56,543 bases of DNA from CAJBLF01 sp964545415 (lineage in GTDB: Bacteria > Patescibacteriota > Gracilibacteria > Absconditabacterales > Absconditicoccaceae). A model generated the notes under the pieces. The model saw nothing but the letters and a program-made list of their open reading frames with translations. It had not been told where the DNA came from and did no database searches. Of the stretch, positions 1 to 12,635 are shown in pieces. The first letter of the stretch is position 1, and each line of letters opens with the position of its first letter. The stretch is taken from assembly GCA_964545415.1 (NCBI GenBank), contig CAZJFP010000007.1, positions 1 to 56,543 on the forward strand, in the 5' to 3' direction. A program made the translations under genes and the position numbers.

Positions 1-69
1 TAATCTTAAATTATCTTTTTGTAAAATAATTTCATCTTCAACTAAATCTTGAATTATTAAATCCGTCAT
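1..69 (-). CDS. 5' end of an unknown gene (runs off the window)
   Basis: The first 23 codons of a reverse-strand reading frame starting at an ATG at 67-69, with peptide start MTDLIIQDLVEDEIILQKDN. It runs off the left edge, so no family can be assigned. It is divergent from recG. Its start lies directly beside the point where the recG reading frame is cut off by an in-frame TAA at 69-71, so it may belong to DNA that displaced the recG 5' end. Whether it is a real gene cannot be settled from 23 residues. Confidence 0.4.
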   Translation of the reverse strand, partial: MTDLIIQDLVEDEIILQKDNLRL

Positions 70-83
70 AAAAAGATAAGATT

Positions 84-1844
<1,761 letters not shown>

Positions 1845-1848
1845 AAAA

Positions 1849-1876
1849 AATGAGCTGCATATCAGCTCATTCTTGT
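1849..1876 (+). terminator. Rho-independent terminator after recG
   Basis: An 8-bp stem ATGAGCTG/CAGCTCAT (1850-1857 with 1863-1870), A-rich on the left and T-rich on the right. It sits between the recG stop and the convergent gene at 1895, so it can act in both directions. Confidence 0.75.
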
Positions 1877-1894
1877 TTGTATGTCTTCATGATG

Positions 1895-2215
1895 TTATGA
1901 ATTTTTTTTGATTTCTTTGAGGAAATACTCTGAATCATACTCACTTTCTTCTGGTGGCATTGTTGTAGGAAGTAATGCATCCCAGACTATTTTCTTTTCG
2001 TAGTTGTAGATTCTCAAAAAGGAAGGGATGTTTGGTATCATTGCTTTACCTTTTTTGATGAGTTCTTCTTTGTCTGTTGATTGTCCCATTGTGGTGGCAT
2101 TATCCATATAGGGAGCATTGGCTATGAGAACGAATTCTCCTTCTTTTGGAACATCGTTGTATGTCCAAATATCATTCAATCCATTGATTTCTTTTTTGTT
2201 TTCCTTTGTTTTCAT
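1895..2215 (-). CDS. Hypothetical protein, 106 aa
   Basis: Soluble, charged protein with a Lys/Glu-rich start (MKTKENKKEING) and Pro-rich segments (LLPTTMPPEESEYDSEYF near the C-terminus). It has no signal peptide or membrane segment and no recognised motif. It is read on the reverse strand, convergent with recG, and ends at TAA. The frame has no in-frame TGA, so its call does not depend on the code. It appears to be a single-gene unit between recG and ftsH. Confidence 0.6.
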   Translation of the reverse strand: MKTKENKKEINGLNDIWTYNDVPKEGEFVLIANAPYMDNATTMGQSTDKEELIKKGKAMIPNIPSFLRIYNYEKKIVWDALLPTTMPPEESEYDSEYFLKEIKKNS

Positions 2216-2356
2216 ATGTTTTTTTTGTTAATGTATATAAATCTTTGATGAAGTCAATGAATGTTTGTTTATATAAAATTTGGGATTTTCATTGAAATCT
2301 GTCCTTGTTTTCATATATTTGGGAGGTAATATTTTATTTGATATTTTTTTCGTACT

Positions 2357-4252
2357 ATGAAAAAGTGATTACGATATGTTATAGGGTTCATTCTTATCGT
2401 TTCTACGGCTATTCAGGTGTATAAGGTTGCTTCAGTCAAAGGTGATGTCGTTGAGGTTGTCCGTGAAAATAAAGAAATCCCCTTAAATGATTTTCTCCAG
2501 GAATATAATGCTGGGCTTTTTTCGAAAATCGTCCTTGAAGATGAAACTTCCCTTAAAGGATATAAATATCTTGAAACCTGAGCTTCTCCATCATTTATGC
2601 TTGTCAGAAAAGCATTGATTGAACAATATGTGAATGTCTATGAAACCAAGAAACCTTTGGGTACCTCATTGAGTGATCTCGGCATTTCTATGACAGGAAA
2701 TATTATCGTGGATGTACAATTCGATGAACAAACTTGGCGGTCAAAGTTATTGTCTGATATATGACCGTTGTTATTATTCTTTGTTATCTTCATGCTTATC
2801 TTGAGATTTGCTATGCCAAAAGGTGGCGGTGGATTTCCTTTTAGCGTAAAAGCAGGGAAACTCAATAATTCAAAGACAATCAAAACAAAGTTTACTGATG
2901 TGGCTGGTATGGAAGAGGTGAAAATGGAATTGTCTGAAATGGTTGATTATCTCAAGAATCCAGCAAAATATCATAAGGTATGAGCGAGACATCCTAAGGG
3001 AGTTTTGTTATATTGACAACCAGGTTCTGGAAAGACTTTGCTTGCAAGGGCGGTTGCTGGAGAATCTAATGTGCCGTTTTTTTCTGTATCCGGCTCTGAA
3101 TTTATGGAGATGCTCGTAGGGATGTGAGCAGCCAAAGTAAGAGAACTTTTCGGTAAAGCAAAAGCGGTAGGTAGGGCTATTATCTTTATCGATGAAATCG
3201 ATGCTATAGGAAAGAAAAGAGGTGTCGGGTATACGGGATGACATCAAGAGCAAGAACAAACGTTGAATCAGATACTCACTGAGATGGATGGGTTCGATAA
3301 TACTACGCAGATTATCGTTATCGCTGCGACCAATAGACCCGATGTCCTTGATCCTGCATTGATGAGAGCAGGAAGATTTGATAGAAAAGTCTATGTCTCT
3401 GAACCTACCTATGAAGAAAGAGTTATGATTTTTGACTATTATTTGAAAGGCAAAAAGACAGATACATCCGTAAATATCCCTTCATTGGCTAAGAGGACTA
3501 GCGGACTCGTATGAGCTGATATCGAGAATATCGTCAATGAAGCTGCGCTCAAACAAGCGAAGGAGGAGAGGAAAACGTTGGATCAGAATGATTTTGAATA
3601 TGCTTTGGAAAAAGTGATCATGTGACCTGAAAAAAAAGTGAAATCTATGAAAGAGAATGAAAAAAAGATTATAGCGTTCCATGAACTGTGACATGCGGTC
3701 ACTTCTCATTTTCTGCCTAATGCTGATCCGGTTGAAAAAATCTCTATTGTCCGTAGATGACATGCGCTTGGAGTGACGTGGATTATGCCTAATGAAGATA
3801 TGTATCTTAATTCAAAGGCGAAATTTTTGGATGAAGTCGTGTCTCTGCTTTGAGGAAGAGCTGCTGAAGAGATCTTCTTCGGCTCGGATAATATCACTAC
3901 ATGAGCGTCAAATGATTTTGAAAAGGCTACAGAAATTATTACCAACATGATCGTAAAATACGGCATGGATAAAGAGCTTTGACCTGTTTCTTATTATGAC
4001 AAAAACCAACAGGATTATCCTGGATTCAAGACCTATAGCGAAAAAACAGCACAGATCATCGATGAAAAAGTAAAAGAATATACTGCTGAATGCTATCAAC
4101 GTTCCAAACAACTTATTGTCAAGAATTCGTGATTGATCGAACAGCTTTCGACGGTATTGTTGGAAAAAGAATATCTCACCAAGGAAGAATTTGAATCTAT
4201 GATTGCTAATTTCAATAAACCGAAAGTTAGAAGCTCAAAGCTTAAAGCTTAA
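2357..4252 (+). CDS. ftsH: ATP-dependent zinc metalloprotease FtsH
   Basis: 631 aa, the normal FtsH length. This membrane-anchored AAA+ protease degrades unassembled membrane proteins and regulators. Order: N-terminal membrane segment (about 6-25), extracytoplasmic domain, second membrane segment (about 137-155), AAA module with Walker A GQPGSGKT (220-227) and Walker B IIFIDEIDAIG, SRH region ATNRPDVLDPALMRAGRFDR, zinc site HELGH (442-446), and the downstream metal-ligand motif ASNDFEKAT. The central Gly of HELGH and the first Gly of Walker A are TGA. The ATG at 2357 is the only start that gives a full first membrane helix. The one strong GGGAGG (2321) lies about 30 nt upstream, so the ribosome-binding site is unclear. 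The last codons (SSKLKA) fall in an AAGCTTAAAGCTT repeat shared with intergenic regions. Confidence 0.96.
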
Positions 4253-4293
4253 AGCTATCTTGATACATGCTACTTTATACTTTATACTGAAAT

Positions 4294-5232
4294 ATGGCAA
4301 AAAACGCATATGTACTTGATCGATATACCAACAAAAATGTCCTCATCAAAAACATGACTGATGAATATTTTGCAAAACTCAAACATGGAGATAAGGTCGT
4401 CTATTCTGCGACTGATCAAACATGAATAAAAAAACAGACAGTAGGAACATTTCTTGGTCATGAAATACTGACGGATAGACAGGGGAATTTTGAAAAAATT
4501 CTTGAAGGTGAAGAAAAAGAATTCTTTGATGAACAACAGAAACTTGCGTTGGATATTTTTCCACTCTTCAAAAAACTTTTTAAAAAATACTTTCCTGATT
4601 CTATTCCTGTAACGGCTAGATATCAGATATTCGGTGATCAACTCTATTTCTATTTCTATTCGGAGGAAAGATATGTATTTACTGATTTTGTCAAAGAATT
4701 TAGGCAGGAACTTGGGAAAAATATCTTTTTATTCCAGATTGGAGCAAGAGATATGATCAAGATGTCTCCTGGTGCAGACAATCTAGCTTGTGGAGCTGAT
4801 GGTATTGTCCCTATGCATTGCAAGACAAGCTTACCTCTTCCTAGTGTGGAGATGGAAAATCTTGTCATACAGAATCTAGAAGGAAGGGATATAGAAAAGC
4901 TTAAGGGAAGATGTGGTAAATTGAAATGTTCATTGATCTATGAGTTGGAAACCTATATCGAAGAGAGTAAGAAATTTCCTCCAAAATGAGCATATGTTGA
5001 AAATCAATGACATGAAGTGTGTGGAACTGTATTTTCATTCAATATTATGAATGGTGATGTGACTGTCAGGACTAAGGAGGGAGTGACGGTGAGAATACCA
5101 TACACTACGATCAAAAAAGTAAAACTGCCTTTGAAATGAGAGGAGGCCGTACAAGAAGTTGCTTCATCAGAAACCCATCCGCAAGATAAATCCAAATATA
5201 CTCCACAACAAAGAAAACCAATAAGGAAATAA
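4294..5232 (+). CDS. PSP1/RicT (YaaT)-like protein
   Basis: 312 aa. The middle (about 85-225) matches the PSP1 C-terminal domain: FPLFKKLFKKYFP, then RYQIFGDQLYFYFYSEERY, FTDFVKEFRQELGKNIFLF and QIGARDMIK. Four cysteines follow at about 166, 176, 207 and 212. In Bacillus RicT (YaaT) the equivalent cysteines help hold Fe-S clusters of the Ric complex, which acts with RNase Y and in phosphorelay control. A similar RNA-decay or regulatory role here is inference. The C-terminus is Lys/Gln-rich and probably disordered. It lies 41 nt downstream of ftsH on the same strand and is followed by the TPR gene, so the three may be co-transcribed. Confidence 0.8.
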
Positions 5233-5257
5233 TTTTATTTTTGTTATATGATATACG

Positions 5258-6184
5258 ATGCTAAAGATGTCGGTTTGGCTATGGATGGTATTGACGATTA
5301 TCTTGATCTCATTGCCGGTTGGACTCATATCGTTTTTCTTCTCCAAGAAAATATTCAAGAAATTGACTAAAATTTTGGGAAGAATAGATACGTTTGATGC
5401 ACTTGTGAGATTCAAAAAAGAGATGGTCTATCTCTATACGACAAAATTCAAGGGTTTGCGTTCTCGTGTCAATAAAGAAAAGATAGATCATATGAAACAT
5501 GATGAACAGGACTTTCTCAATACGATAGATGATATCATCAAACCAAAAGCTTCTGTATTGAAATATCCCGATACTGAAATGGTCATAGATGATGAGGAAG
5601 GTAAGACTACTATGATCAAAAAAAGGAAGCTTCTCGAAAAAATCATTTATGATGCATTGGGACTTAGAAAAGAAGGTAAGCTTGATGAATATGAAAAGAA
5701 GATTATCGAAGGATTGGCTATAGATCCAGAAGACAAAGATCTCAATAAACTATTGGCTGATCTTTATTTTACGATGGGAAATTACAAAAAAGCATTGCCT
5801 ATCCTCAAAAAGATCGTTGAAATGGATCCTAAAGATCATAAGGCTATCCGACAGATAGGAGAAATCTATCTGACGTCAGGTGATTTTGATGTCGCTGAGA
5901 TGCTTATCCAAAAAGCTATAGGCATCAATCCGAGCAATCCAAAATATTACATCAGTATGGTAGAACTCATGTACAATACCGATAGAAAACATGATGCTAT
6001 CATGGAGATGGAGAAAGTCATCAAATTGAGACCTACGAATTCTGCATATATGCTGACATTAGCTGATTTGTATGCTGAAATCAATGATGTAGATAATGCG
6101 AAGAAATATTATTTCAGAGTCATGGAATATGAACCGTCCAACGAGAAAGCGAAGAAAAAATTGAAGGAGTTAAGTGGTGAATAG
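5258..6184 (+). CDS. Membrane-anchored TPR-repeat protein
   Basis: 308 aa. One N-terminal membrane helix (about 7-28, WLWMVLTIILISLPVGLISF), a basic linker, then several tetratricopeptide units from about residue 150 to the end, recognisable by the pattern ADLYFTMGNYKKALPILKKI...DP and GEIYLTSGDFDVAEMLIQKAI...NP. TPR arrays are protein-binding scaffolds, and the partner is not evident. It has no in-frame TGA. It starts 25 nt after the PSP1 gene. A weak hairpin with a T-run follows at 6282-6322. Confidence 0.85.
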   Translation: MLKMSVWLWMVLTIILISLPVGLISFFFSKKIFKKLTKILGRIDTFDALVRFKKEMVYLYTTKFKGLRSRVNKEKIDHMKHDEQDFLNTIDDIIKPKASVLKYPDTEMVIDDEEGKTTMIKKRKLLEKIIYDALGLRKEGKLDEYEKKIIEGLAIDPEDKDLNKLLADLYFTMGNYKKALPILKKIVEMDPKDHKAIRQIGEIYLTSGDFDVAEMLIQKAIGINPSNPKYYISMVELMYNTDRKHDAIMEMEKVIKLRPTNSAYMLTLADLYAEINDVDNAKKYYFRVMEYEPSNEKAKKKLKELSGE

Positions 6185-6281
6185 ACTTTTAGGGATTAGG
6201 TAAAAGGTAAAATATCCTTGTCCCTGAATCATGAAATGTATATGTACCTCAAAATGATATTCAATCCAAAAAATAAAAACA

Positions 6282-6323
6282 AAAACATAGAATAGTAGTC
6301 TGTTTTATGTTTTTTTCTTTTTT
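6282..6323 (+). terminator. Possible intrinsic terminator between TPR gene and M20 gene
   Basis: AAAACATA (6282-6289) pairs with TATGTTTT (6306-6313) and is followed by a long T-tract that ends just 2 nt before the next ATG. The stem is AT-only and weak. It could terminate the ftsH-PSP1-TPR unit or attenuate the peptidase gene. Confidence 0.45.
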
Positions 6324-6325
6324 TT

Positions 6326-7642
6326 ATGAACGCTTCGTATTATCAGATACTCAACGAACTTGTCGCTATGCAGAGTGTGTCTGTGGATTCCGAACATAAA
6401 GATGATATTGAGAGGATTGCTATCTATCTCAATGCTATGCTGCAAGATAATGGATTCACTTCCGAGATTATCCATGGATATGGTAATCCTATAGTTATAG
6501 GAAAATTTTCTGTGGATAAATCTTTGCCTACTATGCTCTTGTATGGACATTATGATGTTCAGACCGCTAATAGCAATGAATGATGGAAGAACAACCCCTT
6601 TTCGCTCTATATTTCCCAGGATAAAATTTACGGCAGAGGAGCTGCTGACAATAAAGGGCAATTTTTGATCCATCTGCTTACCATCTTTGATCTTATCCAG
6701 TCTAAAAAATTGGGATATAATGTTGTTGTGTTGCTGGAATGAAATCAAGAGACCTGATCTCAATATATAGAACAATTTCTGACTGATTATAGACAAGATC
6801 TGCTTTCGGATTTTTGTCTGATTTCTGATTCGCATATTCTCTGAAAAACACCGTGTATCGATGCAGGATACAGGGGAGGTGTTAATCTCAAACTCAAGAT
6901 CATCACTGCTAATACTGATCTGCATTCCTGATCGTATGGTGGTATTGTTCCCAATGCTATCCATGAGATGAATAGAATCCTTAGTAAACTCTATGATATC
7001 AATAATAAAATCACTATACCATATTTCTATTATGATGTGGATGATATCCATACAGAAGTGCTGGTAAAGAACAAAAGAATCAAGACTGATGAAAAAAAGC
7101 TTATGACTGATTTTGGACTCAAAACCCTTATCAAAGAAAAAGATACGGATATCCTTACGCAAATCGGTCTCAAACCTACTATTCAAGTTACGGGAATTTT
7201 TGGATGATATATTGGTGAATGATTCAAAAATGCAGTTCCGAATATAGCTCATGCACATATCAATTTTAGAATTGTAAAAAATCAGACTGCAAGGAAGACG
7301 CTTTGAGCTTTTGATCAATGGCTTCAGACTACGTTGCCTACGTATGTTGATTATGAACTGGAGGTTGATGCTATGTACGAACCGGTCAAAATAGATACCA
7401 ATCATTTCACTATCAAAAAAGCTGATGCAGTATTGGAACAGGTGTTTGGAAAACAGGTATTCTATAAATATTCTTGAGGCTCATTGCCTATCGTAGATAT
7501 TCTTGATCGTGTTCTCGGTATCAAACCTGTACTTATTCCACTTGTCAATGAAGACTGCAATACTCATGGTGTCAATGAAAATTTCGATATCGAGCTAATT
7601 GAAAAATGATTTCAATTTGCATATGAATTTTTCAAGAAATAA
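6326..7642 (+). CDS. M20-family metallopeptidase (dipeptidase-like)
   Basis: 438 aa. Zinc-dependent aminoacyl-peptide hydrolase of the M20/M25/M40 family. Seen: metal-binding H and catalytic D in LLYGHYDVQ, bridging D in GRGAADNKGQ, the E-E pair replaced by EGNQETGS, D in ISDSH, the dimerisation domain with GGYIGEGFKNAVPNIA, and a late histidine in NEDCNTHGVNENFD. Ten or more glycines are TGA, including the one in EGNQ. Cytoplasmic, with no signal peptide. Likely peptide scavenging in an organism with small biosynthetic capacity (inference). Confidence 0.92.
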
Positions 7643-7670
7643 TTAAACTAATTTACATATAATGCTAAGT

Positions 7671-7787
7671 GTTGAATGCTAAGTGTTAAGTGAATGTATT
7701 TGCTTCTTTATCAACTATTGTATGATACGATAGTTTATTATTGGTCAAAACATTAACTTAGAACTTAACACGTAGAACTTAGTATTA
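7671..7787 (+). repeat. Composite palindromic repeat element (AAGTGTTAAG type)
   Basis: Left arm: tandem AATGCTAAGTGTTGAATGCTAAGTGTTAAG. Core: ACTATTGTATGATACGATAGT. Right arm: the complement of the left unit (CTTAGAACTTAACAC). The arms can form a long imperfect hairpin. The same core with different arms occurs near 35350 and 53920 and, inverted, near 47350. Confidence 0.7.
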
Positions 7788-7820
7788 AATTTGTTTTTTT
7801 ATTTATTTTAGTCATAAGGT

Positions 7821-8618
7821 ATGAAAGCCGTAATTGTCGCTGCATGATTCTGAACGAGAATGCTTCCTATCACCAAGACTATTCCCAAGGAAATGCTTCC
7901 TGTTGGCGATAAGCCTATTATTCAATATACGGTAGAGTGACTTGTGGGTGCCGGAATTACCGATATCATCATGATCACTTCCCAGCAGAAGAAGGCGTTG
8001 GAGGATTATTTCGATAAGAATTACGAGTTGGAGGATATTCTTCAAAAAAAGGGAAAATTGGAGCAATTGAAGCTTATCAATGCTCCCAAAGAAATGGCGA
8101 AGTATACATTTGTAAAACAGTTGGAAATGCTTGGTACCGGGCATGCAGTGATGCAGGTAGAGCATTTTATATCCGATGAATATTTTATGGTTATCTTCGC
8201 TGATACGATTTATCCTCCGGAGACATTCTCTGAGATGATCAAAAAATTTGAAGAAAACAAAAGGCCTATCATAGCTGTTCATGAAGTACCAAAAGAAGAA
8301 GTCTACAAATATGGCGTCGTTCAACTTGATGGAGAAAAAATTATTGATTTCGTAGAGAAACCTAAAGTCGAGGATGCGCCATCAAACCTTATCCGGAACG
8401 GCGCTGCCATATTGCCAAAAAAGATTTTCTCTTATCTGAATACTATCCAGCACGACTCGAGATCATGAGAACTCAATCTTCCTGATGCTATCAAGGTCAT
8501 GCTCAAAGATATGGATGTCATCGCTTTACAATTGCGTCCGTATTTAGATACGGGAAGCTTTCAATGACGATTGGAAGCTAATGAAAAATTTCTTCGCGAG
8601 GGTAAACTCTTCGGTTAG
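7821..8618 (+). CDS. galU: UTP--glucose-1-phosphate uridylyltransferase
   Basis: 265 aa, slightly short for GalU. It makes UDP-glucose for surface glycans. Seen: nucleotide-binding motif AAGFGTRMLPITKTIPKEMLP (first Gly pair from TGA), VEGLVGAGITDIIMIT, GTGHAV, FADTIY in place of the usual GDD, VEKP, and LDTGS near the C-terminus. It begins with ATG after AAGGT. It stands alone between a repeat element and dnaB. A related sugar-nucleotidyltransferase is possible, but the PKEMLP signature favours GalU. Confidence 0.92.
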
Positions 8619-8820
8619 TGTCAAAATCTTGTTGAAATGTTGTTAAAAATACAGTTCATACCTATGTTTTCATAAAAATGACTTGCATATTATTTCTGTA
8701 TCGATACATATTCGTTTACGCGAATAATACCATTATAAAGACTTTGCGATACCATGTTTGTTAATGTATCATTTCATCGCCCCAAGGGTATTTATCGGTT
8801 TTATTTTATTTTGAAGTAGA

Positions 8821-10182
8821 ATGGTGAGTTTGGAAGATATTAAATCTCCTCCGCATAATATCGATGCTGAAAAAGGCACTATTGGCGGAATACTTATGGA
8901 TAATGAATTAATGTATTATTATGATTGATTAGGATTGGTTCCTGAAGATTTTTACCATAAGGAGCATTTTTATATCTATCAAGGCATCAAAAAACTTCGA
9001 TGATCTCGCAAAACCATAGATGTAGTGACGCTCGCTGATCAGCTGACTAAAGACGCTATTCTTGATACCATAGGGGGTACTGATTATCTTTATGAACTTT
9101 CAAGTTTTTTGTTGAGTACTTCTTCGTGCGCTGAGTACGTCAAGATTGTAAAGGAAAAATCTGTCCTAAGGAATATCCTGAAAACTTCTCAGAAGATTAT
9201 CGGAGATGTCTATGAACAAAAAGATACCTTGGTGGTTCTTCAAGATATAGAGAAAAGGATTTTTGATCTCACGCAAAATAATGTTGCAGAAAAGGTTAAC
9301 TCTATAGGAGAGATATTGAATAGGAGAATAGAAGAATATATGGATATTGTTGATAATCCTGAAAAAGCACATGAAAGAAAAGTATTCTCTTGATATCATG
9401 GACTTGATGAGGCGCTTTGATGATTTAAACCTGCTGAGCTTATCATTCTTGCAGCACGTCCATCTATGGGTAAGACGGCGTTCGCTTTGAATGTCCTCAA
9501 AAATATGGCAGTCGATCAGAAAAAAAGTGTCGCATTGTTCTCTCTGGAAATGAGCGCTGAACAGATAGCAGATAGGGTTTTGTCTATGGTTTCAGAAATT
9601 CCTATGAATAAAATAACTAAAGGACAGTTGGATACCGAAGATTTTTCGGTCATGAGCGAAGCGATGGAAGTCCTTTCTGAAACAAAGATTTTTATCGATG
9701 ATAAATGATCTACTACTATCCCTGAATTGAAGTCAAAGATCAGAAGACTCAAAATAGAAAAAAACCAATTGGATCTTGTGATTATCGATTATCTTCAGCT
9801 GATGAGCGGTTCAAATTCATGATATTCCGGTAATAGAGTCCAAGAAATCTCTGAAATCTCAAGATGACTGAAAGAGCTTGCGAGAGAATTGGAAATCCCT
9901 ATTATGGCATTATCGCAACTTTCCCGTGAAGTCGAGAAGAGAGTTGATAAAAAGCCTCAGCTTTCCGATCTGAGAGAGTCCGGAGCGATCGAGCAGGATG
10001 CAGATTCGGTCATTATGCTTCATAGAGAGGATTATTATGATCCAGATACCGATAAAAAATGATTGACCGATATCTGTCTGAGAAAAAATAGGAATGGTCC
10101 GGTCGGAGAGTCAGAGATCTATTTTGAAAGAGAAATTATGAAATTCAGTGAACTAAAGACGAAGTCAGATGGAACATACTAA
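8821..10182 (+). CDS. dnaB: Replicative DNA helicase DnaB
   Basis: 453 aa, normal length. It unwinds DNA ahead of the replisome. N-terminal domain starts at PPHNIDAEKGTIGGIL (about 9-24). The RecA-like core has FSGYHGLDEALGGFKPAELIIL, Walker A ARPSMGKT (212-219), FSLEMSAEQ, Walker B LVIIDYLQLM, SQLSREVEKR, LRESGAIEQDAD and LRKNRNGPVG. Glycines in SGYHGLDEALGGF and RGLKELA include TGA. Upstream lies a 202-nt non-coding gap without a clear promoter call. After the TAA comes a short CCGCT/AGCGG hairpin. Confidence 0.97.
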
Positions 10183-10183
10183 A

Positions 10184-10222
10184 CCGCTTTCAGCGGAATT
10201 CTAAATTTTAAATTTTGAATTT
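10184..10222 (+). terminator. Short hairpin after dnaB
   Basis: CCGCT-TTC-AGCGG directly after the dnaB stop, followed by an A/T-rich repeat TAAATTTTAAATTTTGAATTTTGAAT. The stem is short and has no clean T-run, so termination is only possible. Confidence 0.35.
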
Positions 10223-10225
10223 TGA

Positions 10226-11119
10226 ATGGGCGTATATAAGTCAATACTCAAAAGTCTTATAATCGTTTGTTTGTTTTGAATCACATTCGGATTCGATATT
10301 CCGGATTATGAGTGATATGTGACTGATAAAGTCTGAGTTTTTTCTGAAACGGAAAAAACCTCATTGACCTCAAAGATAGAGGAAATAGAAAAGACCACGT
10401 GAATAGAAGTGGCGGTTTTGGTCGTTCCTACGGTGGATGATGATATCAATCTCGCAGCAGCCGATGTGGGGAATACTCGAGGTGTCTGAAAAGAAGGTCA
10501 GAATAATTGAGTGGTAGTATTGATAGCTATCGATGATAGGAAACGATCTATTCAGGTAGGGTATGGGTTGGAATGAACGATTCCTGATCTGATCGCTGAT
10601 AGAATAGGGGAGAAAAATTTTCCTCCGAATTTCAGAAACGGTAACTATTATGCTGGCGTTATGGCAATGATCAATGATTTTCTCTGATATATAGCCAAAG
10701 ATCCTACGATTATCCAAACGTATTCCCAATCTATTGCTACTAACAATCGGAATGAGGATATGATGGGTATTTTATTTTTCGTTTTTATCATTGTAGTCGG
10801 CGGATTTGGTCGTCGAATTACGGTACCTAAGATCAAGGGTACAGGAAGAAAGATGAGAAGGTATGGACGATGGATTTATGGGATAGTAGGATTTGTTTTT
10901 GCATTTTTGATTATGATGATAATAGCTAGTTTCATAGCTTCGTTGATAATCTCTTATATATTTCTGCTCTTTGGTGTATTGATGGCAATGTTCGGTAGGG
11001 GTGGATGAACTAGAGGAATGCGATTTGGTGGATGATGAAGTTCTCGGTGATGAGGATCAGGTTTCGGTTGATTCGGTGGAGGAGGCTTCGGATGATGATG
11101 ATCTTCTGGATCGCGATAA
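10226..11119 (+). CDS. TPM-domain (DUF477/YgcG-like) membrane protein
   Basis: 297 aa. N-terminal hydrophobic segment (about 9-24), TPM domain (about 25-170) with IPDYEGYVTDKVGVFSE, TTGIEVAVLVVPT and RKRSIQVGYGLEGTIPD, then two membrane helices (about 185-200 and 220-250) and a Gly/Ser-rich tail ending GGFGGGGFGGGGSSGSR, the hallmark tail of this family. Seventeen of its glycines are TGA, including three in a row near the end, making it the clearest proof of UGA = Gly here. TPM proteins of this class commonly neighbour lemA, as here. Their function is unsettled. Confidence 0.9.
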
Positions 11120-11802
11120 GATTATTATATTGGTACATACTTCTTTATATGTTTATGTATATGTTCATGGTCATAAAAAAACTTCATGATATCGTAAAGG
11201 TATTGAAGGATTGACTGCTGTCTATTTATCTATATCAAACAGCACATAAAAAAATCCCGGTTTTTGTTGTTAAGAAGGTTGACTTCGTTTTCCTAAATAC
11301 CATAAGGTCTTTCTTCGTACATGAGCATTTCATTATCTTGACAGAAGATGACATACATGAAGGAAAAGATGTCTTTTGTCTAAAACTTTTGCATATCAAA
11401 AACCATTCTGAGCTTTTTTATGGAAAAGATATGTTTTGATCAATACCGTTTGATTCTTCTGATCTTAGATCGGCATTGGAACTTGAAATTCGTAATAAAC
11501 GCATCCAACTCAGAGAATGATATCTCTCTCAAAATAAAGGAAGAGACTTCCTTCAGGATCTTTTACCAGGATTGGCTATCATTCGGGAAGTTGGCCTGTA
11601 TCTTAAACATCCTCAACTCGCAATTCCTGCTGATATAAAGGAAATAATCTCTTTGTTTGATGTCGCTTGGTCTTGCAACAGTCAGATGTTTTATTATCTT
11701 ATAGATGGTACGATGGAGGAGCGTAAAATTCCTTCGTTCATTCAAGACGTGCATGTGTATCTTTCAGAGATATGCACCAAAATAAATGATTTTAATTTGT
11801 AA
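11092..11802 (+). CDS. Hypothetical protein between TPM and lemA genes
   Basis: 236 aa if it starts at the ATGATGATG (11092-11100) that overlaps the TPM gene end by 28 nt and is preceded by GGAGGAGG. A start at 11149 gives 217 aa. With the longer start there is a hydrophobic N-terminus (IFWIAIRLLYWYILLYMF). The body is mixed alpha/beta with two in-frame TGA-glycines (DMFGSIPF, LREGYLS). No family is recognised. It is tightly placed between the TPM and lemA genes and ends 9 nt before lemA, so the three are likely one operon and may act together at the membrane (inference). Confidence 0.65.
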
Positions 11803-11811
11803 AAAAAATTC

Positions 11812-12453
11812 ATGAAAAAAACATGGCTTATTGTTTTGGCTATCGTAGTAGTCGCTGTATTGTTTGTTGTAGGTAAATACAACACGATAGTAAAATTTGA
11901 TGAGACTGTCAAAACCGCATGGTCTCAAGTGGAGAATGTTTACCAGAGAAGGTTGGATCTGATTCCAAACTTAGTAAACACGGTAAAGGGTGCTGCTGCT
12001 CAGGAAAGTGGAGTATTGGTTGCAGTAGTCAATGCGAGAGCGGCTGCTACAAAAGTTTCTGTCGATATCAATGATGCTCAATCTTTTGCTCAATTTCAAC
12101 AAGCACAAGGAGAAGTGTCATCATCATTATCAAGATTGCTCGCTGTTGTAGAAAGCTATCCTACCTTGAACTCTATCCAAGCATTTCAAGATCTTATGAC
12201 CCAATTGGAAGGGACAGAAAATAGGATTACCGTTGAAAGAAAAAACTTTAATGATGCGGTAAATATGTTGAATATCTATATCCGCAGATTTCCTGCTAAT
12301 ATCGTAGCAAGCATGTTTGGATTCGAAAAGGCACAACAATTCGAAGCTACTGAATGAGCTGAGGTTGCTCCTACGGTTGATTTTGGTACTACAACTGAAA
12401 CAACTCCTACAGATACCGTTCCTACAGAAGCTACGGAAGTCGTTACTGAATAA
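11812..12453 (+). CDS. lemA: LemA family protein
   Basis: 213 aa. N-terminal membrane helix (about 4-22), then the LemA helical bundle: YNTIVKFDETVKTAWSQVENVYQRRLDLIPNLV, ARAAATK, SSSLSRLLAVVESYPTLNS, FQDLMTQLEGTENRI, FPANIVASMFGF. The C-terminal 40 residues are an acidic Thr/Pro/Glu tail (TPTDTVPTEATEVVTE). LemA proteins are membrane-associated with no agreed biochemical role. It is the last gene of the TPM-unknown-lemA unit and is followed by a strong terminator. Confidence 0.93.
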
Positions 12454-12480
12454 TATCTTAGTATTGTTTGAATATTGTAA

Positions 12481-12508
12481 GGTCAGAACTTCGGTTCTGG
12501 CTTTTTTT
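12481..12508 (+). terminator. Rho-independent terminator after lemA
   Basis: GGTCAGAAC-TTCG-GTTCTGGC followed by seven T. Very clear UUCG-capped hairpin. Confidence 0.9.
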
Positions 12509-12600
12509 GATATATCTATTATGTATTAATTTTCTAAAAATGACAATATGAATCTGATTTTTTGAGTGATCCTGTGCTAATGAAAGGTTATAGGATTTTT

Positions 12601-12629
12601 TTGTAATCCCTTTGTTTTCTTTGTATATA
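12601..12629 (+). promoter_or_regulatory. Putative sigma-70 promoter of the ncRNA
   Basis: TTGTAA (12601-12606), 17-nt spacer, TATATA (12624-12629). The predicted start near 12636 coincides with the 5' strand of the closing stem of the RNA below. Confidence 0.5.
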
Positions 12630-12635
12630 AGGATA

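Noticed and set aside
6305..7405. 366-aa reverse-strand ORF across the M20 peptidase gene
   Set aside because: It is antisense to a well-supported peptidase and contains no known motif; a side effect of codon pattern.
8619..8820. Possible regulatory RNA between galU and dnaB
   Set aside because: Only a short ATTCG...CGAAT stem was seen and no terminator, so nothing can be supported in this gap.
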